A DNA stretch of 64,000 nucleotides from Olsenella intestinalis (GCF_023276655.1 NZ_JALGRK010000001.1:1321501-1385500); one strand, 5' to 3'. Positions 33,911 to 41,782 are shown, counted from the first letter of the stretch. Notes: generated by a model from the letters alone, not told the origin. Numbers and translations: made by a program.

Positions 33911-34780
33911 ATGAGCAAGATCGACATCACCAACATCACCCGTCGCCAGGTCCTGGGGCTCGGTGCCTCCATCGTCATGTCCCTCGGGCTCGTCGCCTGC
34001 GGAAGCCCGGGCAACGGGGCGGCGTCGGCGGCCAAGTCGGCTGATGCCGACAAGACCATCACCGTCGCGGCCTCGAGCGTCCCGCACGCCGAGATCCTGA
34101 AGAACGTCGTCGCCGGCGTCCTGGCCGACGAGGGCTACACGCTCAAGGTCACGGAGTTCGAGGACTACGTGCAGCCCAACAAGGTCGTCGAGGACGGCCA
34201 GATCGACGCCAACTACTTCCAGCACGTCAACTACCTCGAGTCGTTCAACAAGGAGAACAACACGCACCTGAAGAGCGTGGGCTACGTGCACTACGAGCCG
34301 TTCGGCCTCTACGCCGGCAAGAGCAAGAGCCTGGCCGACATCAAGGACGGCGCCAAGATTGCCGTCCCGGACGACACCACCAACGAGGCGCGCGCCCTTC
34401 TCCTCCTGCAGCAGGAGGGCCTGATCAAGCTGGCCGATGGCGCCGGCGTGACCGCCACGAAGAACGACATCACGGAGAACCCGCATAACATCGAGATCGT
34501 CGAGGCCGAGGCCGCGAACGTCTCGCACGTCCTCGCCGACGTGGACTTCGGCGTCATCAACGGCAACTACGCCCTCGAGGCCGGGCTGAACGTGTCCGAC
34601 GCCCTCGCCACCGAGTCCTCCCAGGGCGAGTCCGCCAAGCAGTACGGCAACGTGCTGGTCGTGAAGGACGGCAACCAGGACCAGGAGAAGATCAAGGCGC
34701 TCTACTCGGCCCTCACCTCCAGCAAGGTCAAGGACTACATCAACAGCACCTACAAGAATGCGGTGGTCGCACTGTTCTAA
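33911..34780 (+). CDS. metQ: MetQ/NlpA-family substrate-binding lipoprotein
   Basis: 289 residues. A twin-arginine style lipoprotein signal (NITRRQVLGLGAS ... GLVACG, C30) precedes an NlpA domain. ASSVPHAEILKNVVAGVLADEGYTLKV, EFEDYVQPNKVVEDGQIDANYFQH and the C-terminal VLVVKDGNQDQEKIKALYSAL are typical of D/L-methionine binding proteins. AAAAGGGG precedes ATG 33911. Unlike the usual metNIQ order, the binding protein comes first, separated from the ATPase by a hairpin that may tune expression of downstream genes. Some relatives bind other small amino acids, so methionine is the likeliest but not the only ligand. Confidence 0.87.
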   Translation: MSKIDITNITRRQVLGLGASIVMSLGLVACGSPGNGAASAAKSADADKTITVAASSVPHAEILKNVVAGVLADEGYTLKVTEFEDYVQPNKVVEDGQIDANYFQHVNYLESFNKENNTHLKSVGYVHYEPFGLYAGKSKSLADIKDGAKIAVPDDTTNEARALLLLQQEGLIKLADGAGVTATKNDITENPHNIEIVEAEAANVSHVLADVDFGVINGNYALEAGLNVSDALATESSQGESAKQYGNVLVVKDGNQDQEKIKALYSALTSSKVKDYINSTYKNAVVALF

Positions 34781-34809
34781 CGCTTGCACCATACGACGGA
34801 TGGCTGGTC

Positions 34810-34849
34810 GCAGACGGATGCCGGGCTTTTGGCCGTGGCATCCGTCTGC
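34810..34849 (+). terminator. Hairpin between metQ and metN
   Basis: A 13-bp perfect stem GCAGACGGATGCC / GGCATCCGTCTGC with a 14-nt loop and no T-run. Placed after the binding-protein gene, it probably protects the metQ message and lowers metN/metI expression, as is common in ABC operons. Confidence 0.6.
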
Positions 34850-34906
34850 CATGCCGTCTGAAAGCATATGCACGGCCCCGCTCGGGGCAGGAGAATCGGG
34901 AGAGAC

Positions 34907-35671
34907 ATGATCGAGCTACGACACGTAAGCAAGCAGTACCGGACGCGCAAGGGCGCGTTCGACGCTCTTATCGACATCAACCTGCGCATCGACGACGGGG
35001 ACATGTTCGGCATCATCGGCGAGTCCGGTGCCGGCAAGTCCACGCTCGTGCGCTGCATCAACCTGCTTGACCGGCCCACGTCGGGCTCGATCGTGATCGA
35101 CGGGCGCGACGTCACGGGCTACCAGGGCAGGGAGCTGCGCGCGTTTCGCAACAGCGTGGGGATGATCTTCCAGGACTTCAGCCTGTTCCAGCAGCGGACC
35201 GTGCTCGACAACGTCACCTTCCCCCTCGAGGTCATGCACGTCGACAGGGGAGAGGCGCGCAGGCGCGCGACGGCACTGCTCGAGCGCGTGGGCATCGCCG
35301 ACAAGGCGCAGAGCTACCCGAGCGAGCTCTCGGGCGGCCAGCAGCAGCGTGTCTCCATCGCGCGTGCGCTCATCAACGAGCCCAAGATCATGCTGTGCGA
35401 CGAGGCGACGAGCGCCCTCGACAGCCGCACGACCATCCAGATCCTCGACCTCCTGCGCGACCTCAACCGGGAGATGGGGGTCACGATGGTGCACATCACC
35501 CACTCGCTTGACGTCGCGATGCGCGTCACGAACAGGATCGCGGTGATCGACCGCGGCCGCATCGCCGAGGAGGGCCCGACCGACGAGGTCCTCACCAGCC
35601 CGCAGAGCGAGACGACGCGCCTGCTCATTGCGCACAGCAAGGGCACGGTGTCTGACGAGGAGGTGCTGTAA
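34907..35671 (+). CDS. metN: Methionine-type ABC transporter ATP-binding protein lacking the NIL domain
   Basis: 254 residues. Walker A is GESGAGKSTLVRCINLL, the Q-loop is MIFQDFSLFQQRTVLDN, the signature is LSGGQQQRVSIARAL, Walker B is IMLCDEATSALDS and the His is in ITHSLDVAMRV. The sequence style and the IDGRDVTGYQGRELRAFR segment match MetN. Canonical MetN has about 340 residues with a C-terminal methionine-sensing NIL/ACT domain; this protein ends shortly after the nucleotide-binding domain, so trans-inhibition by internal methionine is presumably absent. The stop overlaps the permease ATG (TAATG). Confidence 0.85.
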   Translation: MIELRHVSKQYRTRKGAFDALIDINLRIDDGDMFGIIGESGAGKSTLVRCINLLDRPTSGSIVIDGRDVTGYQGRELRAFRNSVGMIFQDFSLFQQRTVLDNVTFPLEVMHVDRGEARRRATALLERVGIADKAQSYPSELSGGQQQRVSIARALINEPKIMLCDEATSALDSRTTIQILDLLRDLNREMGVTMVHITHSLDVAMRVTNRIAVIDRGRIAEEGPTDEVLTSPQSETTRLLIAHSKGTVSDEEVL

Positions 35672-36348
35672 TGCAGCCGATGGGTGAGTTCTTCGCAGAG
35701 TATGGGGCTCTTCTCGCCGAGGGTGTCTGGGCGTCGCTGGTGATGACCGTGGCCTCGACGTTCTTCGCGTACGTGATCGGCCTGCTGCTGGGCATCTGGT
35801 TCCACCTCACCAAGGAGGACGGGCTGCGCCCCAACAGGGTCGTGAACGTCGTGCTGGGGTGGGTCATCAACATCGGTCGCTCCGTCCCGTTCATCATCCT
35901 GCTCGTCGCGCTCATCCCCTTCACGCGGCTTGTCGTGGGGACGTCGATCGGCATCGTCGGCGCGATCGTGCCTCTGACCGTGTGCGCGGCGCCCTTCGTC
36001 GCACGCATCGTGGAGCAGTCGCTCGCCGAGGTCGACGGCGGGCTCATCGAGGCCGCGTACAGCTTCGGCGCGAGCGACCTGCAGATCGTGGCGAAGGTCA
36101 TGATCAGGGAGAGCCTTCCGTCGATCGTGCGCGGCGTGGCGATCTCGTTCGTCACGCTCTTCGGGTACGTCGCCATGGCCGGCACCGTGGGCGCCGGCGG
36201 CCTCGGCTCGATCGCCATTCGCTACGGCTACCAGCGCTGGAACACGACCATGATGGTAGTGGCGGTGCTTTTGTGCGTGATCTTCGTCGTGGCGTTCCAG
36301 ACCATGGGCGACCACCTGGCCCGCAGGATCGACCACCGCAGCAGGTAG
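35671..36348 (+). CDS. metI: Methionine-type ABC transporter permease
   Basis: 225 residues with five or six membrane segments. The N-terminal VWASLVMTVASTFFAYVIGLLLGI, RSVPFIILLVALIPFTRLVVGTSIG and EEA-like loop GGLIEAAYSFGASDLQIVAKVMIRESLPS match MetI. The TVGAGGLGSIAIRYGYQRWN ending is also characteristic. It is coupled to metN by TAATG. GCTCTTCTC at 35707 carries the dispersed word in an ALLA frame. Confidence 0.9.
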   Translation: MQPMGEFFAEYGALLAEGVWASLVMTVASTFFAYVIGLLLGIWFHLTKEDGLRPNRVVNVVLGWVINIGRSVPFIILLVALIPFTRLVVGTSIGIVGAIVPLTVCAAPFVARIVEQSLAEVDGGLIEAAYSFGASDLQIVAKVMIRESLPSIVRGVAISFVTLFGYVAMAGTVGAGGLGSIAIRYGYQRWNTTMMVVAVLLCVIFVVAFQTMGDHLARRIDHRSR

Positions 36349-36403
36349 CGGGAAGCGGCGTGCGGCCGCCTTGCCCCTTTGGACTCGACGTTGGGAGATG
36401 CCA

Positions 36404-37303
36404 GTGACGCTCCAGCAGCTTAGATACTTCGTCGCCGTGGCAGAGCACGGCTCGTTCACGGCGACGGCCCACGACCTGTACACGACGCAGTCGAACCTCT
36501 CGGCGTCCGTCTCCGACCTGGAGCGGGAGCTGGGGATCGAGGCGTTCAACCGCTCGAGTCGCGGCGTGACGCTCACCTCTGCGGGCGTCGAGCTCCTGAG
36601 CTACGCGCGCCAGGTGCTCGAGCAGGTGGGCATGCTCGAGGACCGCTACGCGCAGGGCGCGGCCACGAGGTCGCGCCTCGCCATCTCCACGCAGCACTAC
36701 GCCTTCGCGGTGCAGGCGTTTCTCGACATCGTCGACGAGTGCGCTGGGAAGGACTTTGAGCTCACGCTGCGCGAGACGACCACCCGCCAGGTCATCGACG
36801 ACGTGGCGAGCTTCAGGAGCGACGTGGGCATCCTCTATCTGAGCGACTACAACGAGCGGATCATCTCGAAGGCCCTGGCGGATGCCAACCTCACGTTCAC
36901 CCAGCTCTTCTCGGCGTCCGTCCACGCGTTCATGTCGAAGCGCCACCCGCTTGCGACGCGCGAGAGGGTCACCCTCGACGAGCTCGAGCCCTACCCCTGC
37001 TACTCGTTCGACCAGGGGACGTCCAACTCGTTCTACTACTCCGAGGAGCCCCTCAGCCACCTGCCCCACCGCCAGCGCGTGGCCATCTCGGACCGCGCGA
37101 CGCTCACGACGCTGCTGGTGAGCACCTTGGGCTACACGCTGTCGTCGGGCATGCTCGTGCCCGAGATGCAGCCCGGCGTGGCGTCCATCCCCGTGGAGAC
37201 GAGCGAGAGCATGCGCGTCGGCGTCGTCACGCACAACGGTCGCGTGCTGGACGGGCTGCCCGAGGCCTACCTCGAGCGCCTGCACGCGATCGTCGGCGCA
37301 TAG
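36404..37303 (+). CDS. LysR-family transcriptional regulator
   Basis: 299 residues from GTG 36404, 6 nt after TTGGGAG; ATG 36398 would touch that ribosome binding site. The N-terminal helix-turn-helix is canonical (MTLQQLRYFVAVAEHGSFTATAHDLYTTQSNLSASVSDLERELG). A type-2 periplasmic-fold effector domain follows (about 90-299). It lies 55 bp after metI in the same orientation and before the oppositely oriented cystine-type binding protein. It may therefore regulate these transporters, though the visible shared operators look like Rrf2 rather than LysR sites. The ligand is unknown. Confidence 0.88.
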   Translation: MTLQQLRYFVAVAEHGSFTATAHDLYTTQSNLSASVSDLERELGIEAFNRSSRGVTLTSAGVELLSYARQVLEQVGMLEDRYAQGAATRSRLAISTQHYAFAVQAFLDIVDECAGKDFELTLRETTTRQVIDDVASFRSDVGILYLSDYNERIISKALADANLTFTQLFSASVHAFMSKRHPLATRERVTLDELEPYPCYSFDQGTSNSFYYSEEPLSHLPHRQRVAISDRATLTTLLVSTLGYTLSSGMLVPEMQPGVASIPVETSESMRVGVVTHNGRVLDGLPEAYLERLHAIVGA

Positions 37304-37306
37304 AGA

Positions 37307-37331
37307 GGCGCCCTCCACATGGGAGGGCGCC
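37307..37331. terminator. Bidirectional terminator hairpin between convergent genes
   Basis: A perfect 10-bp stem GGCGCCCTCC / GGAGGGCGCC with an ACATG loop lies 3 bp after the LysR stop. The gene on the other strand ends at 37374. A reverse GAGAAGAGC word lies just beyond it (37344-37352) in non-coding DNA. Confidence 0.7.
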
Positions 37332-37373
37332 AAGCAAGGCCATGCTCTTCTCGTCCGCCTGCGTGCGGTCCCG

Positions 37374-38270
37374 CTAGATCTTTCCGCCCTCGACGACCAG
37401 CGTGTCGGGGTTGACGGAGGTGCCGTAGACCGGGGCGAGGGTCTTGTCGTAGTCGTTGTGGAAGAAGCGCTCGCCCGCCAGCGCCTCGATCTCGTCGTCG
37501 ATGAACTTCAGCAGGCTGCTGTTGCCCTTGGAGACGGCGGCCGCGATCGTGTCCTGGTTGCCCAGGGCGTCGATGCCGACCGTGAAGCCGGGGTTCTGCT
37601 TGGCCCAGGCCAGGACCTCGGTGTTGTCGGTCGAGAAGGCGTCGCCGCGGCCGTCGAGCAGCGCGTTGTAGGCGTCGGCGTACTGGTCGTACTTCTGGAG
37701 CTTGACGTTGGGGTGCTCCTTCTCGAAGTAGGTCTCGGCGGTGGTGCCCTTGGCGACGATTAGTGTCTTGCCGGCGAGCTCGTCGACGCTCTTGACGGGT
37801 GCCTTCTCGGGGGAGACGACGCCGAGCTGGACCTTCATGTAGGGCAGCGAGAAGTCGACCTTCTGCGCGCGCTCCTCGGTGACGGTGAAGTTCGCCAGGA
37901 TGATGTCGACCTTGTTCGACTCGAGGAAGGGGACGCGGTTGGCGGGGTCGGTGGCGACCCACTTCACGTTGACGCCCAGGTCCTTTGCGAGGCGGTTGGC
38001 GAACTCGACGTCGTAGCCCTGGTAGGCGCCGGAGTTGTCCACGTAGCCGAAGGGCGCCTTGTCGGAGAAGACGCCGATGGTGATCGAGCCGGACTCCTTG
38101 ATCTGGTCGAGCGTCCTGAAGCTGTCGGTGGCCTTCGCGCCCGCGGCGTCGCCCGCCGCGCCGGCAGACCCACCCGCGGCGCCACAGCCCGCAAGCGCCA
38201 TGGTTGCCACGCAAGCGAATGACGAGCCAAGCAGCTTGCTGAACTGACGTCGTGAGATGGTTGTCTGCAT
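37374..38270 (-). CDS. Polar amino acid (probably cystine) ABC transporter substrate-binding lipoprotein
   Basis: 298 residues from ATG 38270, with GGAG 6 nt upstream; a TTG at 38282 is less likely. A twin-arginine like lipoprotein signal (SRRQFSKLLG ... LAGC, C29) is followed by a bacterial SBP family 3 fold. Hallmarks are GSITIGVFSDKAPFGYVDNSGAYQGYDVEFANRLAKDLG, VDFSLPYMK and SVDELAGKTLIVAKGTTAE. It has no permease or ATPase beside it. It probably serves the orphan channel at 31671-33767, with which it shares a 17-bp operator type. The family also binds Glu, Gln and Arg, so cystine is inferred from the shared operator. Confidence 0.87.
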   Translation of the reverse strand: MQTTISRRQFSKLLGSSFACVATMALAGCGAAGGSAGAAGDAAGAKATDSFRTLDQIKESGSITIGVFSDKAPFGYVDNSGAYQGYDVEFANRLAKDLGVNVKWVATDPANRVPFLESNKVDIILANFTVTEERAQKVDFSLPYMKVQLGVVSPEKAPVKSVDELAGKTLIVAKGTTAETYFEKEHPNVKLQKYDQYADAYNALLDGRGDAFSTDNTEVLAWAKQNPGFTVGIDALGNQDTIAAAVSKGNSSLLKFIDDEIEALAGERFFHNDYDKTLAPVYGTSVNPDTLVVEGGKI

Positions 38271-38324
38271 GAGATGCTCCAATCGGTTCGTGCGGGGACC
38301 CGTTCCCCGCGGCGTGTTTTATAT

Positions 38325-38341
38325 CCTAGTAATTTGGTAGG
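38325..38341. promoter_or_regulatory. Rrf2-type operator before the cystine-type binding protein (CCTAGTAATTTGGTAGG)
   Basis: A 17-bp site with the CCTA...GGTAGG layout of the cys operators lies 55 bp upstream of the binding-protein start on the minus strand, next to a TATAAAAC that reads as a possible -10 on that strand. It links this gene to the sulfur regulon. Confidence 0.65.
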
Positions 38342-38448
38342 TAATTGAGCGCCGGTTTTTGGAGCCGAAACAGAGGCAGAACCGATGGGGCTCCATCGCT
38401 CGCAGCGATGGTCGCGCGTCGTTGGGCTTTGCGCCTGTGAGCAGGAGA

Positions 38449-38484
38449 AAGGCCGGACCCCGCATCCAGACGGAATCCGGCCTT
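38449..38484. terminator. Terminator-like hairpin after the flavodiiron gene
   Basis: AAGGCCGGA pairs with TCCGGCCTT across an 18-nt loop, 60 bp beyond the stop of the minus-strand flavodiiron gene. The gap also holds a CCATCGCT / AGCGATGG hairpin near 38393-38411. Confidence 0.55.
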
Positions 38485-38543
38485 GCCGTTTGATGCATGT
38501 CTGGTGCCGCGCCGCCGAGACGTCGCGGGCGGGGGAGAGGAGC

Positions 38544-39707
38544 CTAGAACTGCGCGGCAAGCTCCTCGGCAAGCGCGTCGATCTGGGCGCGCGACTCGTC
38601 CGAGAGGGCACCCTTCACGGTGACGCTCTTCTCGGCGAACGTGATGTCGGGGCACTCCTCCATGAGCGCGCGCATCTTCTTGGTTGCGGCCGGCATCCAG
38701 GTGCCGTTCTCGACGAAGGCCACCGTGCGCTTCTGGAACGCGTGGTCGATCAGGTGGTGGATGAACTGGTCCATCGCCGGGAAGATCCCGCCGCAGTAGG
38801 TGGTCGTCGCGAGCACGAGGTGCCCGTGGCGGAACGCGTCCTCAACGGCCTCGGCCTGGTCGTCACGGGCGAGGTCGGTCACGACCACGCGCGGGCAGCC
38901 CTTCTCCTTGAGCTTGGCCTCGAGCAGCTCGACGGCCTCCTTGGTGTGGCCGTACACGCTGCTGTAGGCGATCACGACGCCCGGCGTCTCGACGCCGTAG
39001 CTCGACCAGGTCTGGTACTGCTGCAGGTAGTGGCCCAGGTTCTCGCTGAGCACGGGTCCGTGCAGCGGGCAGATCACCTCGATGTCGAGGCCGGCGGCCT
39101 TGGCGAGCACCTTCTGGACCGCGGGGCCGAACTTGCCCACGATGCCGAAGTAGTAGCGCCTGGCCTCGCAGTCCCAGTCCTCCTCGACGTCGAGGGCACC
39201 GAACTTGCCGAACGCGTCGGCCGAGAAGAGCACCTTGTCCCTCGCGTCATAGGTGAAGATGACCTCGGGCCAGTGTACGTTGGGGGCCGCCACGAAGGTG
39301 AGCTCGCGCCCGCCGAGCTCGAGGGTGCTGCCCTCCTTCACGACGACGGAGCGCCCCTCGAACTTGGTGCCGAAGTAGTTCTGCATCATGTTGAACGCGC
39401 CCATGCTGGCCACGACCTGCGCGCTCGGGTAGCGCTCCATGAACGCGGCCACGTTGGCGCCGTGGTCGGGCTCCATGTGCTGGACAATCAGGTAGTCGGG
39501 CGCACGGCCCTCGAGCGCCGCGTCGATGTTGGCGAACCACTCGTCGCCATAGCCCGCGTCCACGCTGTCCATGATCGCGACCTTCTCGTCCACGATCGCA
39601 TACGAGTTGTAGGCCATGCCGTTGGGCACGATGTACTGGCCCTCGAACAGGTCGATGTTGTGGTCGTTCACGCCGATGTAGATGATGCCGTCTGCTATCT
39701 GCTCCAT
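38544..39707 (-). CDS. Flavodiiron protein (FprA-type O2/NO reductase)
   Basis: 387 residues from ATG 39707 behind AAAGGG. The N-terminal metallo-beta-lactamase-like diiron domain (about 1-250) has the HxExDH ligand set in VQHMEPDHGANV and further ligands in the NVHWPEV and CPLHGP segments. The C-terminal flavodoxin domain (about 255-387) has the FMN loop AYSSVYGHTKEA. These proteins reduce O2 to water or NO to N2O and protect anaerobes from both. No fused rubredoxin is present, so electrons must come from a separate donor. Both GAGAAGAGC orientations occur inside it (38625 and 39223). It looks monocistronic. Confidence 0.92.
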   Translation of the reverse strand: MEQIADGIIYIGVNDHNIDLFEGQYIVPNGMAYNSYAIVDEKVAIMDSVDAGYGDEWFANIDAALEGRAPDYLIVQHMEPDHGANVAAFMERYPSAQVVASMGAFNMMQNYFGTKFEGRSVVVKEGSTLELGGRELTFVAAPNVHWPEVIFTYDARDKVLFSADAFGKFGALDVEEDWDCEARRYYFGIVGKFGPAVQKVLAKAAGLDIEVICPLHGPVLSENLGHYLQQYQTWSSYGVETPGVVIAYSSVYGHTKEAVELLEAKLKEKGCPRVVVTDLARDDQAEAVEDAFRHGHLVLATTTYCGGIFPAMDQFIHHLIDHAFQKRTVAFVENGTWMPAATKKMRALMEECPDITFAEKSVTVKGALSDESRAQIDALAEELAAQF

Positions 39708-39918
39708 GCCGTGCCCTTTCCGGATGACTTTCACGGGCGCCGACGCCCGACCGCAGCGATTGGCGGCCGCGATGCGACGCCCTCGAAACCTGTGCTCTAG
39801 ATAACATAGCCCAACGTGCACGCCCGTGGCGGTGTCCGCGGGGCGTGCGGCCCGCGCCGGCCCGCTGCCGTCGCTCGCCTGGCGCTTCCTCTAAAATACA
39901 TAGAGAAGATTCTCTACT

Positions 39919-40150
39919 TTGTTGATCACGCGCGTGGCCGTCGAGCGTGACGCCACGCGCAACGTGCGCATGCTCAACCTGGTGGACGGCACCTCCGTCG
40001 TCGTCGAGAGCCCCACCGGCTCCTCCGCGCCCCTCGAGGTGCATTACGCTGAGACCTTCATCTGTGCCCGCGGCTGCCGGCCGCTACGTCTTGCGTCCCA
40101 CATGCGAGGGCGAGGAGGTCGCCCTCATCGAGGCGCGCGTTGTGGTGACG
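39919..40150 (+). pseudogene. Remnant of mannose-6-phosphate isomerase C-terminus (frameshifted)
   Basis: Translation from about 39931 gives RVAVERDATRNVRMLNLV and SSAPLEVHYAETFI. Moving one base forward near 40063 continues as VPAAAGRYVLRPTCEGEE and VALIEARVV. Joined, this resembles the end of a class I phosphomannose isomerase (ETFIVPAAAGRY). No N-terminal part is present and the frame is broken, so it is a decayed fragment. The 770-bp gap around it has no other convincing gene; the flavodiiron promoter must lie between 39708 and about 39900. Confidence 0.55.
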
Positions 40151-40272
40151 AGTCGCGCCGCAAGGGGGGTGTTCGCCATAGTTTTGTCAAGCGGAACGCC
40201 CTTGTTTACAACACGTCACTTCGCATGACGACCCAGGCCCTGCCGAGCCTTCCTTTTGTGTAGAGCCTGTTG

Positions 40273-40341
40273 GCGAGCAGCTTGGAGCAGCTTAGCGCAA
40301 GTTGTTGGGGCGCCCACGACGTCGTGTGTACGCCCTTTGCG
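40273..40341. repeat. Left copy of a 69-bp dispersed repeat
   Basis: Matches 47244-47312 with about eight differences in 69 bases, including 36 identical bases (40291-40326). It contains the perfect palindrome CACGACGTCGTG. Both copies are intergenic and in the same orientation, and they bracket the 7-kb mosaic of relic genes and the PTS operon. Confidence 0.8.
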
Positions 40342-40480
40342 AAACTCTACGAAACTCAGTGGCGGACGAGGTCGGACGAGGTCGCGTTCTTGGAGCCAAG
40401 GGATCTGACGGGGTATGAGTGCCGTACGTGGTATAGAATGCATATGTGAGTAACGAACGGTATTCAGTTGGGGGCTGCTT

Positions 40481-40801
40481 GTGATTTGCGAGACCATCAA
40501 GGATGCGGCGGACCTTGGACGTGCGGTTCGTCTGGCCCGCCGGGCCAGCGGCCTGTCCCAGCGCGCCCTCGCAAAACAATGCGGGTGTTCCCAGCGCTTT
40601 ATTTCAGAGCTCGAGCGCGGTAAGCAGACGGCGGAGGTGGGGAAGGCCATCCATGTGCTTACCCATTTGGACGTTGCCCTTCGCGCGGAGACCTCAGGCG
40701 CGCGGGGTGGCGCGGGCGAGGCGGTGGGCGCGGTGACGAGGCGCGTTGCACGGGGGCTCGCTAAAGACGGCCCTCGGGTCGCCCTGTCGGACTACTTGTG
40801 A
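40481..40801 (+). CDS. HipB-like helix-turn-helix regulator, probable antitoxin
   Basis: 106 residues, GTG start. Residues of about 8-66 form an XRE/HipB-type HTH (DLGRAVRLARRASGLSQRALAKQCGCSQRFISELERGKQTAEVGKAIHVLTHLDV). The C-terminal part is Gly/Ala/Arg-rich. The start of the Fic gene lies 8 nt after its stop. A small HTH protein directly before a toxin-class enzyme is a typical toxin-antitoxin layout, where the HTH protein represses the operon. HipB normally partners HipA kinase; pairing with Fic is less common. The AT-rich promoter region before it has TATAGAATGCATATG at 40431-40445. Confidence 0.75.
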   Translation: MICETIKDAADLGRAVRLARRASGLSQRALAKQCGCSQRFISELERGKQTAEVGKAIHVLTHLDVALRAETSGARGGAGEAVGAVTRRVARGLAKDGPRVALSDYL

Positions 40802-40809
40802 GGTGTCGC

Positions 40810-41589
40810 ATGGTTGATGACGCTCGCATTGTCGAGGCGGCCTATCAAGACGTCGTCGCCGAATGGGCCGATCGGGACATCGTCGATCGAGACCGACTTG
40901 CCGTCGCGCTTGCTGACTATCGGGTGCGTTTTGCCTACCATTCGGGAACCATCGAGAATCCCTCGATTACTTATCGCGACACCAGGGACGTCTTTGAGGA
41001 CGGGCGCGTGGCAGGCTTTTCGGGCGACCCCCGCACGCTCTTCGAGATACAAAACCTCAAGGAATGCCACGAGGTCATCCTGGATGCCTTCGCAAACAGG
41101 CGGCCGATTGACGAGCAGTTCGTGTTGGACGTGCATCGCACCCTGACCCAAGGCACCTATGACAACAGGAGATGGGCTGCGGGCGAGCGTCCCGGAACGT
41201 ATAAGCTGGGGGACTACATAGTCGGCGTGGGAGACGTGGGCGCGACTCCAGCCGAGGTTCGCGGGGAAATGGCATCCCTGGTATCGGAGGTCACTCGAGC
41301 CCCCCAGGGCAAGGCGCTCACCGTCGCGGCGTACTTTCATGCGGTCTTTGAGAACATCCACCCCTTTTCCGACGGGAACGGTCGTTGTGGCAGGGAGCTC
41401 ATGAACTACCTGCTGCTCATGCACAACCACCCTCCCGTTGTGGTGTTCGAGGACGACAGGGCCGCCTACTTTGGTGCCCTGGAGGCATGGGATGCCGAGC
41501 GCGACCTCGAGCCCCTGAAGGCCTTTCTCAAGGCGGAGGTCGTGCGGACATGGAGGCGCGTGGCCGGGGTGGGGACGGCATCTGGTTGA
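40810..41589 (+). CDS. Fic-family protein with intramolecular inhibitory motif
   Basis: 259 residues from ATG 40810, with GAGGTG upstream; a GTG at 40798 has no ribosome binding site. The Fic active site HPFSDGNGRCGR (H184) has all residues needed for AMP transfer to a hydroxyl side chain. An N-terminal S45-G-T-I-E49-N50 fits the (S/T)xxxE(G/N) inhibitory helix, so this would be a class II, self-inhibited Fic protein. The upstream HTH protein then probably acts on transcription rather than as the direct antitoxin. The target is unknown. Confidence 0.85.
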   Translation: MVDDARIVEAAYQDVVAEWADRDIVDRDRLAVALADYRVRFAYHSGTIENPSITYRDTRDVFEDGRVAGFSGDPRTLFEIQNLKECHEVILDAFANRRPIDEQFVLDVHRTLTQGTYDNRRWAAGERPGTYKLGDYIVGVGDVGATPAEVRGEMASLVSEVTRAPQGKALTVAAYFHAVFENIHPFSDGNGRCGRELMNYLLLMHNHPPVVVFEDDRAAYFGALEAWDAERDLEPLKAFLKAEVVRTWRRVAGVGTASG

Positions 41590-41669
41590 GGGTAAGGCGG
41601 CGGTCCGCGGCTGGGGCATCGTGTCGAACGTTTTGGTCTCAGGGTCGCTTTCGTTCTCTAGATTTGCGC

Positions 41670-41675
41670 TACAAT
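41670..41675 (+). promoter_or_regulatory. Possible -10 element (TACAAT) before the left TPP riboswitch
   Basis: TACAAT lies 11 bp before the aptamer begins, the spacing expected if transcription starts at the aptamer. No clear -35 box was found. Confidence 0.4.
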
Positions 41676-41685
41676 TGCGTCCGAA

Positions 41686-41768
41686 ACGGGGAGCTGGCGC
41701 ACGCTGGCTGAGACTGGGCCCACCGCGGCCCTGACCCGAGAACCTGATCTGGGTAACGAGCGTTACCC
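41686..41768 (+). ncRNA. TPP riboswitch aptamer, left copy, with altered 3' end
   Basis: The thi-box core is intact: ACGGGGAGC, then GGCTGAGACTGGGCC, CCCGAGAACCTGATCTGGG. The right copy continues AATGCCAGCGTAGGGA, which closes the aptamer; here that part is replaced by an 18-nt perfect hairpin GGGTAACG-AG-CGTTACCC. The closing helix is thus lost or remodelled. No thiamine gene follows, only relics of an acetyltransferase and a glycosidase. It is probably a duplicated, non-functional riboswitch. Confidence 0.85.
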
Positions 41769-41782
41769 ATAGATGTAAACGA

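Noticed and set aside
34851..34862. ATGCCGTCTGAA, identical to the 12-base Neisseria uptake sequence.
   Set aside because: Only one copy in the window, placed beside a hairpin whose arms contain CCGTCTG by chance. A single match in an unrelated phylum gives no support for function.
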